Below are positions 1-8,222 of a stretch of DNA of 23,272 nt, piece after piece. Positions within the stretch are counted from its first letter, which is position 1; each line of letters opens with the position of its first letter. The stretch is from DATLYH01 sp035575035 (lineage in GTDB: Bacteria; Planctomycetota; Planctomycetia; Gemmatales; Gemmataceae). The position numbers were made by a program, and so were the translations under genes. The DNA is taken from NCBI GenBank assembly GCA_035575035.1, contig DATLYH010000395.1, positions 1 through 23,272 of the forward strand, written 5' to 3'. The notes under the pieces are model-generated. The model ran no database searches and was not told where the DNA came from. It saw only the letters and a list, made by a program, of their open reading frames with translations.

Positions 1-66
1 GGCCGGCGTCAGCCGGCCGGTGAGGCGCGCGGCCGGTGCAGAACTACCGGCCGGCTGACGCCGGCC
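1..66. repeat. Inverted repeat with 21-bp perfect arms
   Basis: Bases 1-21 and 46-66 are exact reverse complements, separated by a 24-base loop, so transcripts in either direction could form a very stable GC-rich stem. There is no T-tract after it, so it is not a standard Rho-independent terminator. It may be an end-of-gene element of an upstream gene outside the window, or a REP-like palindrome. Its core GGCTGACGCC vaguely resembles the GCTCGCTGACGCTCGC core of the hairpin at 12541-12602. The arms are certain; the role is not. Confidence 0.75.
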
Positions 67-111
67 GCGTGCCGGAGTTGGGCTCCTGGCGGCAAGCGGT
101 CGAGGCAATCC

Positions 112-1782
112 ATGTCCGAGCAGTACATCCTCACCCTGGAGAACGTCAGCAAGGCCTACGGCAAACGCGAGGTGCTCCGGAACATGACGCTGGCCTTCTT
201 CTTCGGGGCCAAGATCGGCGTCATCGGCAGCAACGGCAGCGGCAAGAGCACCTTGCTGCGCCTCATGGCCGGCGTGGACACCGACCACCTCGGCACTGTC
301 CGCCACGCTCCCGGCATCACGATCGGCTTCGTCCCTCAGGAGCCGCGCCTCGACGAGACCAAGGATGTCCGCGGCAACATCGAGGAGGCAGTTGCCGCCA
401 CCCGGGCCCTGCTGCGGCGGCACGAGGAGCTGGGCAACCGCCTGGCCGAGGCGCCGCCCGAGGAATTCGACGCGATCATGGAGGAGATGCAGAAGGTCCA
501 GGACGCCATCGACGCGACCAACGCCTGGGAACTGGACCGCCAGCTCGAGATCGCCATGGACGCCATGCGCCTGCCGCCCGGCGATGCCCCGGTAGCCACC
601 CTCTCCGGCGGCGAGCGCCGCCGCGTCGCCCTGTGCAAGACCCTGCTGCAGCGCCCCGATCTGCTGCTGCTTGATGAGCCGACCAATCACCTCGACGCCG
701 AGTCGGTCGCCTGGCTGGAGCGGCACTTGCAAGAATACCCCGGCACCGTGATCGCCGTCACCCACGACCGCTACTTCCTCGACAATGTGGCCGAGTGGAT
801 CCTGGAGCTGGACCGCGGCAATTACTACCCGTGGAAGGGGAATTACTCCTCCTGGCTGGAGCAGAAGCAGCAGCGGCTGGCCCGCGAGGAGAAGGCGGAG
901 TCGGCCCGGCGCAAGCAGCTGGCCCGCGAGCTGGAGTGGGCCCGGATGGCCCCCCGGGCCCGCGTGGCCAAGAGCAAGGCCCGCCTCCAGGCCTACGAGA
1001 AGCTGGCCGCCCAGGAATACGAGGAACGCGAGGACGAGTTGGTCCTGCAAATCCCCCCCGGACCGCCCCTCGGTGACCTGGTGGTCCGGGCCGAGCACGT
1101 CCGCAAAGCCTACGGCGACAACCTGCTGATGGAGGACCTCAACTTCGACCTGCCCAAGGGCGGCATCGTCGGCGTGATCGGCCCCAACGGCGCCGGCAAG
1201 ACGACCCTGTTCCGTATGATCGTCGGCGAGGAGAAGCCCGACGGCGGCATCCTCCGCGTCGGCGAGACGGTGGTGCCGGCCTACGTCAACCAACTCCGCG
1301 ACACCCTCGACGACACCAAGACCGTTTTTGAGGAGATCACCGGCGGGACGGATTACCTGATGCTGGGCAAGCGGCGGGTGGCGTCGCGCGGCTACGTGGC
1401 CCGCTTCAACTTTAAGGGGCCGGATCAGCAGCGGCGGGTCGGCGAGCTGTCCGGCGGCGAGCGCAACCGGGTCCACCTGGCCAAGCTGCTCCGCCGCGGC
1501 GGCAACCTGCTGCTGCTCGACGAGCCGACCAACGACCTCGACGTGGACACCCTGCGGGCCCTGGAGGAGGCGCTATTGAACTTCGGCGGCTGCGCGGTGG
1601 TGATCAGCCACGACCGCTGGTTCCTGGACCGCGTCGCGACGCACATTCTGGCATTTGAAGGGGACAGCAAGACCGTCTGGTGCGAGGGGAACTATCAGAC
1701 CTACGAGGCGCAGCGGCGGCAGCGGCTGGGCGAGGCCGCTAACCAGCCGCACCGGATTCGGTATAAGAAACTGACGCGGTAA
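112..1782 (+). CDS. ettA: ABC-F ATPase, energy-dependent translational throttle protein EttA
   Basis: A soluble ABC-F protein of 556 residues, almost exactly the usual EttA length (about 555). EttA binds the ribosomal E site and gates entry into elongation according to the ATP/ADP ratio. Two ABC domains are visible. The first has Walker A GSNGSGKS (39-46), signature LSGGE (164) and Walker B DEPTNHLD (188-195). The second has Walker A GPNGAGKT (357-364), LSGGE (446) and DEPTNDLD (470-477). A charged linker rich in K, R and E (about residues 245-315) joins them, as expected for the P-site interaction motif. No membrane segment is present, which rules out a transporter. The ATG at 112 follows GAGG at 102-105. 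The gene has its own leader and is probably not co-transcribed with the exporter genes 230 bases downstream. The subfamily call rests on length and linker; another ABC-F member is possible. Confidence 0.93.
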   Translation: MSEQYILTLENVSKAYGKREVLRNMTLAFFFGAKIGVIGSNGSGKSTLLRLMAGVDTDHLGTVRHAPGITIGFVPQEPRLDETKDVRGNIEEAVAATRALLRRHEELGNRLAEAPPEEFDAIMEEMQKVQDAIDATNAWELDRQLEIAMDAMRLPPGDAPVATLSGGERRRVALCKTLLQRPDLLLLDEPTNHLDAESVAWLERHLQEYPGTVIAVTHDRYFLDNVAEWILELDRGNYYPWKGNYSSWLEQKQQRLAREEKAESARRKQLARELEWARMAPRARVAKSKARLQAYEKLAAQEYEEREDELVLQIPPGPPLGDLVVRAEHVRKAYGDNLLMEDLNFDLPKGGIVGVIGPNGAGKTTLFRMIVGEEKPDGGILRVGETVVPAYVNQLRDTLDDTKTVFEEITGGTDYLMLGKRRVASRGYVARFNFKGPDQQRRVGELSGGERNRVHLAKLLRRGGNLLLLDEPTNDLDVDTLRALEEALLNFGGCAVVISHDRWFLDRVATHILAFEGDSKTVWCEGNYQTYEAQRRQRLGEAANQPHRIRYKKLTR

Positions 1783-2014
1783 AACGGCTGGCGCGAGGGA
1801 TTGCTTGTGGAGGCCGAGCCAGGCAGGGATCGAGACATCCACCGCATCGGAGGGGCGAGTGTCGCGAATCTGCGGCTGAAGCCGAAAGAGGCTGCGCTGG
1901 ACGTCCCAGGGATCTCCGCCCTGAAGGCCCCTTCTCCCGGGAGGACGGGTCCACGCCAGAGTTGCCGCCGTCGGAGTAGCGCCTCGCCATGATCTTACCT
2001 TTTCGAGTACGCCT
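1783..2014. other. Intergenic gap with nothing recognised
   Basis: 232 bases between the ABC-F gene and the LolD-like gene. I see no tRNA, no convincing promoter and no T-tailed hairpin. A short TTG-started frame (1801-1992) has no protein-like character. A promoter for the exporter genes is expected here but cannot be pointed to. Confidence 0.5.
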
Positions 2015-2725
2015 ATGATGGAGTTGCAGGAAGTCACGAAGGTCTATCAGCAGGGCCGCCGTTCGGTGGCTGCAGTGCGGGGGGTCAGTCTCCGGATCGC
2101 GGCCGGCGAGTTCGTCGCCATCATGGGCCCCAGCGGCTCCGGCAAGTCCACCCTGCTTCACCTGCTCGGCGGACTCGATACCCCCACCACGGGTGCCGCT
2201 CTCTTCCGCGGGCGCGACCTGCGGACCCTTTCTGACCGCGAGCGCTCCCTGCTGCGGCGTTCGAGCATCGGCTTCGTCTTCCAATTCTTCAACCTGCTGC
2301 CGACCCTGACGGCGGTGGAGAACGTCGCCCTGCCGCTGTTGCTGGCCGGGCAGCGCCGCCGGACCGCCCTGGAACGGGCGACCGCCGCCCTGGAGGGCGT
2401 GGACCTCGGCGACCGGGCCGAGCACTTTCCCGAGGAGCTGTCCGGCGGCGAGATGCAGCGCGTCGCCATCGCCCGCGCTCTGGTGACCGAGCCCGAGGCC
2501 GTCCTTTGCGACGAACCGACCGGCAACCTCGACTCGGCCAGCAGCCAGGAGATCCTGACCTTGCTCCGCAGCCTGCCTGCAGCCGGACAGCGCTCGGTGG
2601 TCATGGTCACCCACGATGCCCAGGCGGCCGCCTACGGCGACCGCCTGATCTATCTCCGCGACGGACTAATTCAGGCCGAGGAAATCTTGCGAGGACAGCA
2701 TGGCCGCGCTGCTGCGAACGCTTAG
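2015..2725 (+). CDS. ABC transporter ATPase, LolD/MacB family
   Basis: A 236-residue nucleotide-binding subunit of the type that powers FtsX-like permeases (LolD, MacB, FtsE families) by mechanotransmission rather than by forming a classical substrate channel. Visible motifs are Walker A GPSGSGKST near residue 38, signature LSGGEMQR, Walker B CDEPTGNLD and the switch histidine in MVTHD. The sequence LSGGE-QRVAIARAL followed by DEPTGNLDS is characteristic of the LolD/MacB group. Two adjacent ATGs (2015 and 2018) are possible starts, both with weak ribosome-binding sites. The gene overlaps the following permease gene by 26 bases, so the two products almost certainly form one complex. The cargo is not indicated. 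Confidence 0.93.
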   Translation: MMELQEVTKVYQQGRRSVAAVRGVSLRIAAGEFVAIMGPSGSGKSTLLHLLGGLDTPTTGAALFRGRDLRTLSDRERSLLRRSSIGFVFQFFNLLPTLTAVENVALPLLLAGQRRRTALERATAALEGVDLGDRAEHFPEELSGGEMQRVAIARALVTEPEAVLCDEPTGNLDSASSQEILTLLRSLPAAGQRSVVMVTHDAQAAAYGDRLIYLRDGLIQAEEILRGQHGRAAANA

Positions 2726-5360
2726 CCTCCGCTACCTGCGCAAGCATGCCCTGCGCACCGTGCTGGTCGTCGCCAGCATCGCCCTGGGCGTCGCCACGCT
2801 GGTGGCCACCCGCGTCCTGAACCAGAGCATGGTCCAGGCCGCTCGCGGCGCCGCCACTCCCCTGGCCGACATGACCGGCCTACTGGTCACCAATGGCGAG
2901 GCCGGTGTTGATCGCGCCCTGATTGACGAACTCCGCCGCGCCCGCCTCCCCGGCGTCCGGACAGTCCGGCCATTGATCATTGACCGGGCCGTGCTGCCCG
3001 CCCTGAACAACAAGTCGGCCATGCTGGTCGGCGTCGAGCTGGACTCGCTCAACCATAACGACAACCCCTGGGGGATTGAGGTCCAGCTTGTCGCCCGGCC
3101 GTTGGCCATCCCGCGCGGCTATCCGGTCTTCGTCGGCAGCCGGTTGGCCGCCGCCATGCCCGACGGCATCGCCGAGTTCCAGGTCCGGGTCGCCGGCAAG
3201 ATCTATCCGCTGTCCGGCTACGGCACCGTGGATGCCCACGACACCAAGGCGATCCTCGGCGGCAGCGTGCTCTTCATGAGCCTGGACGATGCCGCCCGAC
3301 TGAGCCGGCTGACCGACCGGGTTACCCGAATCGACCTGACGCTGGAGCCGGAGGCGAACCGAGAGCAGGTGCAGCGCCAGGCCCAGGAGATCGTCGGCAA
3401 CCGGGCCGAGGTGCGCAGCCCCGAGGTCAACGACCAGTCGATGCACAAGGTGATGGCCGGCCTGGAGCTGGGCTTTCAACTTGGGGGCCTTTGCGCTCTG
3501 GTGGTCGGGCTGCTGCTGGTTTACAACGCCCTGTCGGTCAGCGTGGCCGAGCGCCGGCATGATATCGGCATTCTGCGCTCGCTGGGGGCGACGCGCGGGC
3601 AGGTGGCCGGCCTGTTCATGGGCGAGGCGGGGCTGCTGGGCCTGGCCGGTTCGCTCCTGGGGGTGCCGCTGGGTCTGGGCCTGGCCCATCTGGCGCTGGG
3701 GCCGTTTCAGCAAATCCTCAGCGATGTCTTCGTGCCGTTGCAGGCCCGGCGGGTAGAGGTGACGGCGGATACGCTGGTGCTGGCAGTGGTGGCGGGCGCG
3801 GCCACCGCCATGCTGGCCGGGCTGGTCCCGGCCACACGCGCGGCAGGCGAGGAGCCGGCCGACGCAGTCCGCCGCGTGCCGCGCCTGCACGGGACCCTGG
3901 CCCGGCTGCTGCCGGTCCTGAGCAGTGCGCTCTTGGTGGGGGCCGGGCTGGCCTGCTTCGCCCTGCGCCGCCAGCTGCCCGAGCGCATAGGAACCTACGG
4001 TGCCATTCTCCTGGTCTTCCTCGGAGCGCTGGTGATCACGGCGTCGCTGGCTGCCGTTGTCGCCCGGCTGCTGCTGCCGCTGGTCCGGCTGCTGTTGGGG
4101 GTCGAGGAGCGCCTGGCCGCCGACAACCTGATTCGCAGTCCCGGCCGCACCGGGCTGGTGATCGCATCGTTGGCCGCGTTCGTCGCCCTGATGATGCAGA
4201 CCGCCGGCGTGACCCAGAGCAGCGAGGATGCAGTGCTGACCTGGGTGGACCATTCCATCGCCGCCGACCTGTTTGTGACCGCCAACAGCCCGGTGACGGC
4301 CAGCGGCCAGAGCCTGGCGATGCAGGAGAGCGTCGGCCGGCAGCTGGAAACCCTCCTCGAGGTCGAGAAAGCGGTCCCGGTCCGCTTCAAGCAGGTTGAG
4401 TTCCGTGATGACCGCGTCTTCCTGATCGCCCTGGACGCCGGCGCTTTCTACAGCGCCGACCTGCTGCCGGCGCCGGTACCAGGACTGGAGCTGCTGCCGC
4501 GCCTGAGCAAGTCGGGTGCGGTCCTGGTCTCGGAGAACTTCGCCCTGCTGCACGGCGTCGGCGCGGGGGAGTCGATCACCCTCCGCGGGCCGGGCGGTCC
4601 CGTCCAGCTACACGTGCTCGGCACGGTACAGGATTACTCCTGGAACCGCGGCACGGTCGTCATCGACCGGGAGCACTACCTGGAACACTTCCGCGATGAT
4701 CTGGTGGATGTGTTCGATCTCTACATTCGTCCCCCCGAAGCGCAGATCCGGATCAAGCTGTCGGCCGCTCTGGGCGCGGCGTCGGGAGCGCCGTTCCCGG
4801 TCAATCTCCCCTGGGGCCTGCTGTGCCAGTCGCCGCAGGTCCAGGACCCCAACGCCGTCCGCGAGACCATCCTGAGGCGCTGGGGGGTGGAGGAGTCGCT
4901 GGTAGTGATGACCCGGCCGGAGCTGCGCGAGAGCATCCGCGGGATGATCCAGCGGCTGTACGGCATCGGCTACGCCCAGGAAGCGGTGGTCGGGATGGTG
5001 GCGGCAATCGGGGTGGTAACGTCGCTGTTGATTTCGGTGTTGCAGCGGCGGCGGGAGCTGGGCCTGTTGCGGGCCCTTGGTGCCTCGCGCGGTCAGGTGC
5101 TGCGGTCGGTGCTGGCCGAGGCCGTGCTGATGGGTTTGATCGGTGCAGTCAGCGGCCTCCTGATCGGCATCCCGATGGAGTATTACGCCGTGCGGGTGAT
5201 TCTACTGGAGGAGGCCGGCTTCAGTTTCGGTGTTCGTGTGCCGTGGCAGGTTGCCGGCGGCGTGATCGGTCTGGCCACGTTGATCGCCACCCTGGCCGGG
5301 CTGCTCCCCGCCTGGCACGCCGTCCGCCTCCGCATCGCCGACGCCATCGCCTACGAGTGA
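2700..5360 (+). CDS. Two-FtsX-domain ABC transporter permease
   Basis: An 886-residue integral membrane protein with the double FtsX layout of YbbP/SalY-type permeases. It has an N-terminal membrane segment (about 15-37), a large extracytoplasmic domain, FtsX domain 1 (about 257-380), a central pair of hydrophobic segments (about 400-465), a second extracytoplasmic domain, and FtsX domain 2 (about 763-880). Both FtsX domains carry the typical cytoplasmic loop motif: RRHDIGILRSLGATRGQV in the first, RRRELGLLRALGASRGQV in the second. The ATG at 2700 follows GAGGA at 2691-2695 and lies inside the end of the ATPase gene, so translation is coupled. Proteins of this shape usually extract lipids or lipoproteins or export small molecules; nothing here chooses between these. 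No membrane-fusion partner is adjacent. Confidence 0.92.
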   Translation: MAALLRTLSLRYLRKHALRTVLVVASIALGVATLVATRVLNQSMVQAARGAATPLADMTGLLVTNGEAGVDRALIDELRRARLPGVRTVRPLIIDRAVLPALNNKSAMLVGVELDSLNHNDNPWGIEVQLVARPLAIPRGYPVFVGSRLAAAMPDGIAEFQVRVAGKIYPLSGYGTVDAHDTKAILGGSVLFMSLDDAARLSRLTDRVTRIDLTLEPEANREQVQRQAQEIVGNRAEVRSPEVNDQSMHKVMAGLELGFQLGGLCALVVGLLLVYNALSVSVAERRHDIGILRSLGATRGQVAGLFMGEAGLLGLAGSLLGVPLGLGLAHLALGPFQQILSDVFVPLQARRVEVTADTLVLAVVAGAATAMLAGLVPATRAAGEEPADAVRRVPRLHGTLARLLPVLSSALLVGAGLACFALRRQLPERIGTYGAILLVFLGALVITASLAAVVARLLLPLVRLLLGVEERLAADNLIRSPGRTGLVIASLAAFVALMMQTAGVTQSSEDAVLTWVDHSIAADLFVTANSPVTASGQSLAMQESVGRQLETLLEVEKAVPVRFKQVEFRDDRVFLIALDAGAFYSADLLPAPVPGLELLPRLSKSGAVLVSENFALLHGVGAGESITLRGPGGPVQLHVLGTVQDYSWNRGTVVIDREHYLEHFRDDLVDVFDLYIRPPEAQIRIKLSAALGAASGAPFPVNLPWGLLCQSPQVQDPNAVRETILRRWGVEESLVVMTRPELRESIRGMIQRLYGIGYAQEAVVGMVAAIGVVTSLLISVLQRRRELGLLRALGASRGQVLRSVLAEAVLMGLIGAVSGLLIGIPMEYYAVRVILLEEAGFSFGVRVPWQVAGGVIGLATLIATLAGLLPAWHAVRLRIADAIAYE

Positions 5361-5363
5361 GCC

Positions 5364-6248
5364 ATGAGCAATTCCTTCGATCTGCCCGCCCTGGAAGCGC
5401 GGCTCCGCCGCCATGTCGCGCAGCTGGCCCAGACGCCGCGCCCGCCGGGAAGCCGCGAGCATCGCCGGGCCCAGGAATACATCGCTGACCACCTTCAACA
5501 GGCGGGTTTCGCGGTAAGCCGCGTCCGCCATGAGGAGGCCGGCTTCGAGTGCATCAACTACCTGACCGCACCGCTGCCGGCAGATGACCGTCTGCCGCTG
5601 GTGATCATTGGGGCTCATTACGATTCGGTACCGGATTCGCCCGGGGCCGATGACAACGCCAGCGCCGTCGCTGCCCTGATCGAGCTGGCCCACTGGGTCG
5701 GGCCACGGCTGCGGTCGAGTGGAGCGTTCCCGGCCCGGCTGCAACTGGCTGCCTTCGACCTGGAAGAATATGGAATGATCGGCAGTTATCTGCACGCCCA
5801 GGGACTGAGTCAGGCGGGGGCGTCGGTCGGCGGCATGATCGCGCTGGAGATGCTCGGCTACACCGATCCGCGCCCCGGCGGGCAGAAGCTGCCGCCGCAC
5901 CTGGTCGGCTTCTATCCCGATGTGGGCAACTTCATCGGTGTCTGCGGCAACGAGCGGTCGCAGGGACTGCTGCGGGCGGTGGTCGCCGGCATGAAGGGTG
6001 TGGCGGGACTCCCCGTGGAGTTTCTCGCCGTGCCGGGCAACGGCGAACTGCTGCGCGAGGTTCGGCTCAGCGACCACAGCCCCTTCTGGGACTTCGGCTA
6101 CGAAGCGCTGATGATCACCGACACCTCATTCTTCCGCAACCCGCACTACCACCAACCGACCGACACGCCCGAGACGCTGGACTACCCGTTCCTGGCCAAG
6201 GTGACGGCAGGCGTCTGCGCCGCGGTAATGCAGGCGCTGTTCCGCTGA
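5364..6248 (+). CDS. M28-family zinc aminopeptidase-like hydrolase
   Basis: 294 residues with the co-catalytic two-zinc layout of M28 peptidases. His85 lies in GAHYDSV, the bridging Asp in GADDNAS (Asp96/97), and the catalytic and ligand Glu pair in DLEEYGM (134-135). A conserved LEMLGY segment follows, then a late His in SDHSPF. The C-terminal YHQPTDTPETLDY block is also typical. There is no recognisable signal peptide, so the protein appears cytoplasmic unless the start is wrong. The start lies 3 bases after the permease stop, so the gene belongs to the ABC operon; it may process a peptide or amide group handled by that transporter. M28 also includes glutaminyl-cyclase-like and carboxypeptidase-like enzymes, so the exact reaction is open. 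It ends convergently 35 bases from the opposite-strand ATPase gene. Confidence 0.9.
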   Translation: MSNSFDLPALEARLRRHVAQLAQTPRPPGSREHRRAQEYIADHLQQAGFAVSRVRHEEAGFECINYLTAPLPADDRLPLVIIGAHYDSVPDSPGADDNASAVAALIELAHWVGPRLRSSGAFPARLQLAAFDLEEYGMIGSYLHAQGLSQAGASVGGMIALEMLGYTDPRPGGQKLPPHLVGFYPDVGNFIGVCGNERSQGLLRAVVAGMKGVAGLPVEFLAVPGNGELLREVRLSDHSPFWDFGYEALMITDTSFFRNPHYHQPTDTPETLDYPFLAKVTAGVCAAVMQALFR

Positions 6249-6283
6249 GCCCTGCCCAAGAAGGAACATCCCTATGCGCCGTC

Positions 6284-6979
6284 TCAGGCGCTGGGGGCGC
6301 CTGCCTGGCCCTCGGCAATGATCCGGCCGTCGCGCATGCGGATCAAGCGGGCGGCACGGGCGGCGACCTCCGGGCCGTGCGTCACCAACACGATCGTCAT
6401 ACCGCGGTCGCGGTGGAGCAGGTCGAACAGGTCGAGGACATCGGCGGCCGTGCGCGAATCAAGGTTGCCGGTCGGCTCGTCGGCCAGCAGCAGCACCGGG
6501 TCGTTGGCCAGCGCCCGGGCAATGGCCACCCGCTGCCGCTCCCCCACCGAGAGGCGGATGGGCAAATGGTCGGCCCGATGGCTCAGGCCGACCGCCGCCA
6601 GCAACTCCTTCGCCTTCCGCGCCCGCTGCCGAGCCGAGAGCGGCCCCTCGAACATCGGCAGCTGCACGTTCTCGGCCGCTGTCAACGTGGGCAGCAGGTA
6701 GAACGACTGGAACACGAAGCCGATCTTCTGCGAGCGGAACCGGTCCAGATCGTCTAGCTCGGCCAGGTCCTTGTCTTCAAAGAAAAGCCGACCGCTGGTC
6801 GGCCGATCGAGCGCCCCCAGCAGGTTGAGCAGGGTGGACTTGCCACAGCCGCTCGGTCCCATGATGGCGACGTAATCCCCCGGCGCGATGGCCAGGCTGA
6901 CATTCACCAAGGCGTTGACCTGGCCGTCGGGGTAGGTCTTGCTCAGGTGCTCGGCCCGCAGGAGCGGCGGTTTACTCAT
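6284..6979 (-). CDS. ABC transporter ATPase, LolD/MacB family
   Basis: A 231-residue ATPase that drives the permease encoded just upstream in transcription. It shows Walker A GPSGCGKST, a slightly unusual signature LSVGERQR (Val where Gly is usual), Walker B LADEPTGNLDSRT and the switch-region His in VTHG. The start at 6979 (MSKPPLLRAEHLSKTYP) is preferred over a longer frame beginning at 7051. The 24 extra residues are Arg/Cys-rich and unlike the family, and a GGAGG lies at 6989-6993, nine bases before the ATG. The start codon overlaps the permease stop by 8 bases, so translation is coupled. It is homologous to, but clearly distinct from, the LolD-like ATPase at 2015-2725. It is the last gene of the long minus-strand run. 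Confidence 0.93.
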   Translation of the reverse strand: MSKPPLLRAEHLSKTYPDGQVNALVNVSLAIAPGDYVAIMGPSGCGKSTLLNLLGALDRPTSGRLFFEDKDLAELDDLDRFRSQKIGFVFQSFYLLPTLTAAENVQLPMFEGPLSARQRARKAKELLAAVGLSHRADHLPIRLSVGERQRVAIARALANDPVLLLADEPTGNLDSRTAADVLDLFDLLHRDRGMTIVLVTHGPEVAARAARLIRMRDGRIIAEGQAGAPSA

Positions 6980-8120
6980 GGCGGATCGCCTCCGTCGGCA
7001 AAAGCAACGCGCCGCGCAGGGCCGGGTAGATGCCGCCGGCCAGCCCGACAAACAGGGCGATGACCAGGCCGCGGACCATGACGCCCGGATCTACACTCCC
7101 CTCGATGAACCGGCTCCCTTCGGCCGAGGCACTAAGAACACGGGTCAGGACCACCGCCGCCGCGATGCCGACCGCCGCCCCGGCGACGCTCAGCAACACC
7201 GACTCGTACAAGATCATCCGCATCACCCGCCCGCGGCGCCAGCCGATCGCCCGCAGGATGCCGATCTCGCGCGTCCGCTCGAAGACCGACATGATCATCG
7301 TGTTGAGCACGCCGATGGCCCCGATCACCAGGGCGATCACCGATGTCACCCAGGCCATGGCCTGGGCCATCTGGATCTGCGAGGTGGTGCTGACGTAATC
7401 CTCGACCGGCAGCGCGTCCAGGCCGAGCGGTCGGCCGCGCTCGTCGCGCAGGTCGTTGATCTTCGCCTTGACCTCCTCGATCAGGGCGGCCTTGTTCGGC
7501 CGATCCTCCAGGATGACCTGAAAGCCGGTGACCTGGCCCTCGCGGTTCATCAGCTCTTGCAGGTCGCGGAGCAGCACGACGGCCGAGCCATTCTCGTAGA
7601 TGCTGAAGCTCTCGAAGACGCCGACGACCCGGAAGTCCTCGCCGAAGATCTCCACCGTCTCACCGGCGGTCTTGTCAAGGTTGGCGGCCAGGACCTTGCC
7701 GAGCATCACGCCGCGGCGGTCGCCGGCCTGAAGACGCCGGCCGCTGATAAAGCGAAGATCGTTGAAGAGGAAACTATCGGGCGCCCAGCCCTGAATGGGG
7801 ACGCCGATCAGCTGCCGCTGCTCGAAGGAGATGACATCCATCAGGCCGGGCGACACCGCTGCCACTCCCGGCACCTGTCGGATTCGGTCGCCGACCTGTT
7901 CCGGCAGCGAGCTGCCGATGCGCTCGCGGGTGCCGGCCCGGACGACGACCAGGTCCACGCCGCGCTTGGTGTACAGCTCGGCGAAGGAGCGCCGGAAACT
8001 CTGGGCAATGCCGACCAGGGCCACCACGGCCGCGACTGCGACGCCGACGCCGACCAGTGTTAGCAACGACCGGGCCTTGCGACGCAGCAGGTTTTTCAGG
8101 ACGAAGGTGATGAAGAGCAT
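6972..8120 (-). CDS. MacB-like FtsX permease
   Basis: 382 residues with the compact four-helix MacB/LolC layout. It has an N-terminal membrane helix rich in Val/Ala (about 16-40), a periplasmic core domain of roughly 200 residues, then three C-terminal helices. The cytoplasmic coupling motif between them, RTREIGILRAIGWRRGRVM, is the family hallmark. It must work as a dimer with the following ATPase. A MacA-type membrane-fusion protein is absent from the window, so this may be a stand-alone exporter or one working with an unlinked partner. It is separated from the methyltransferase gene by about 100 bases containing an inverted repeat, so it may be a separate transcription unit. Its position at the end of the biosynthetic run makes product export an attractive but unproven role. 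Confidence 0.92.
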   Translation of the reverse strand: MLFITFVLKNLLRRKARSLLTLVGVGVAVAAVVALVGIAQSFRRSFAELYTKRGVDLVVVRAGTRERIGSSLPEQVGDRIRQVPGVAAVSPGLMDVISFEQRQLIGVPIQGWAPDSFLFNDLRFISGRRLQAGDRRGVMLGKVLAANLDKTAGETVEIFGEDFRVVGVFESFSIYENGSAVVLLRDLQELMNREGQVTGFQVILEDRPNKAALIEEVKAKINDLRDERGRPLGLDALPVEDYVSTTSQIQMAQAMAWVTSVIALVIGAIGVLNTMIMSVFERTREIGILRAIGWRRGRVMRMILYESVLLSVAGAAVGIAAAVVLTRVLSASAEGSRFIEGSVDPGVMVRGLVIALFVGLAGGIYPALRGALLLPTEAIRHE

Positions 8121-8123
8121 CTT

Positions 8124-8219
8124 AGTCTGTAGTCCGTCGTCCGTAGTATCGGCGTTATTCTACCACCCTGGGTGAAGTGCCGGTCAGATAGCCCTGCTAC
8201 GGACTACGGATTACGGACT
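8124..8219. repeat. Imperfect inverted repeat of GTCCGTAGTCC motifs
   Basis: 8124-8146 and 8197-8219 are reverse complements with about three mismatches in 23 bases. Each arm is itself a short direct repeat of a TCCGTAG-like unit. It fills most of the gap between the methyltransferase and permease genes. No T-tract follows, so terminator function is only possible. Such low-complexity arms look like a dispersed intergenic element rather than a unique regulatory site. Confidence 0.65.
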
Positions 8220-8222
8220 GCT

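Noticed and set aside
1801..1992. A short TTG-started frame of 63 codons in the gap after ettA
   Set aside because: No ribosome-binding site, no recognisable motif, and Ser/Arg/Pro-rich at the end as random GC-rich DNA would be.
2880..4553. A 557-codon open frame on the minus strand opposite the FtsX permease
   Set aside because: Gln/His/Arg/Gly-rich shadow of a permease with clear FtsX motifs on the other strand.
6276..6290. Small GCGCC/GGCGC hairpin at the convergent gene ends
   Set aside because: The stem is only five base pairs, overlaps the ATPase stop codon and has no T-tract, so it cannot be called a terminator.
6939..8063. A 374-codon open frame on the plus strand opposite the MacB-like permease
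   Set aside because: Asp/Gln/His-rich shadow with no domain; the opposite strand has the conserved REIGILRAIG coupling loop.
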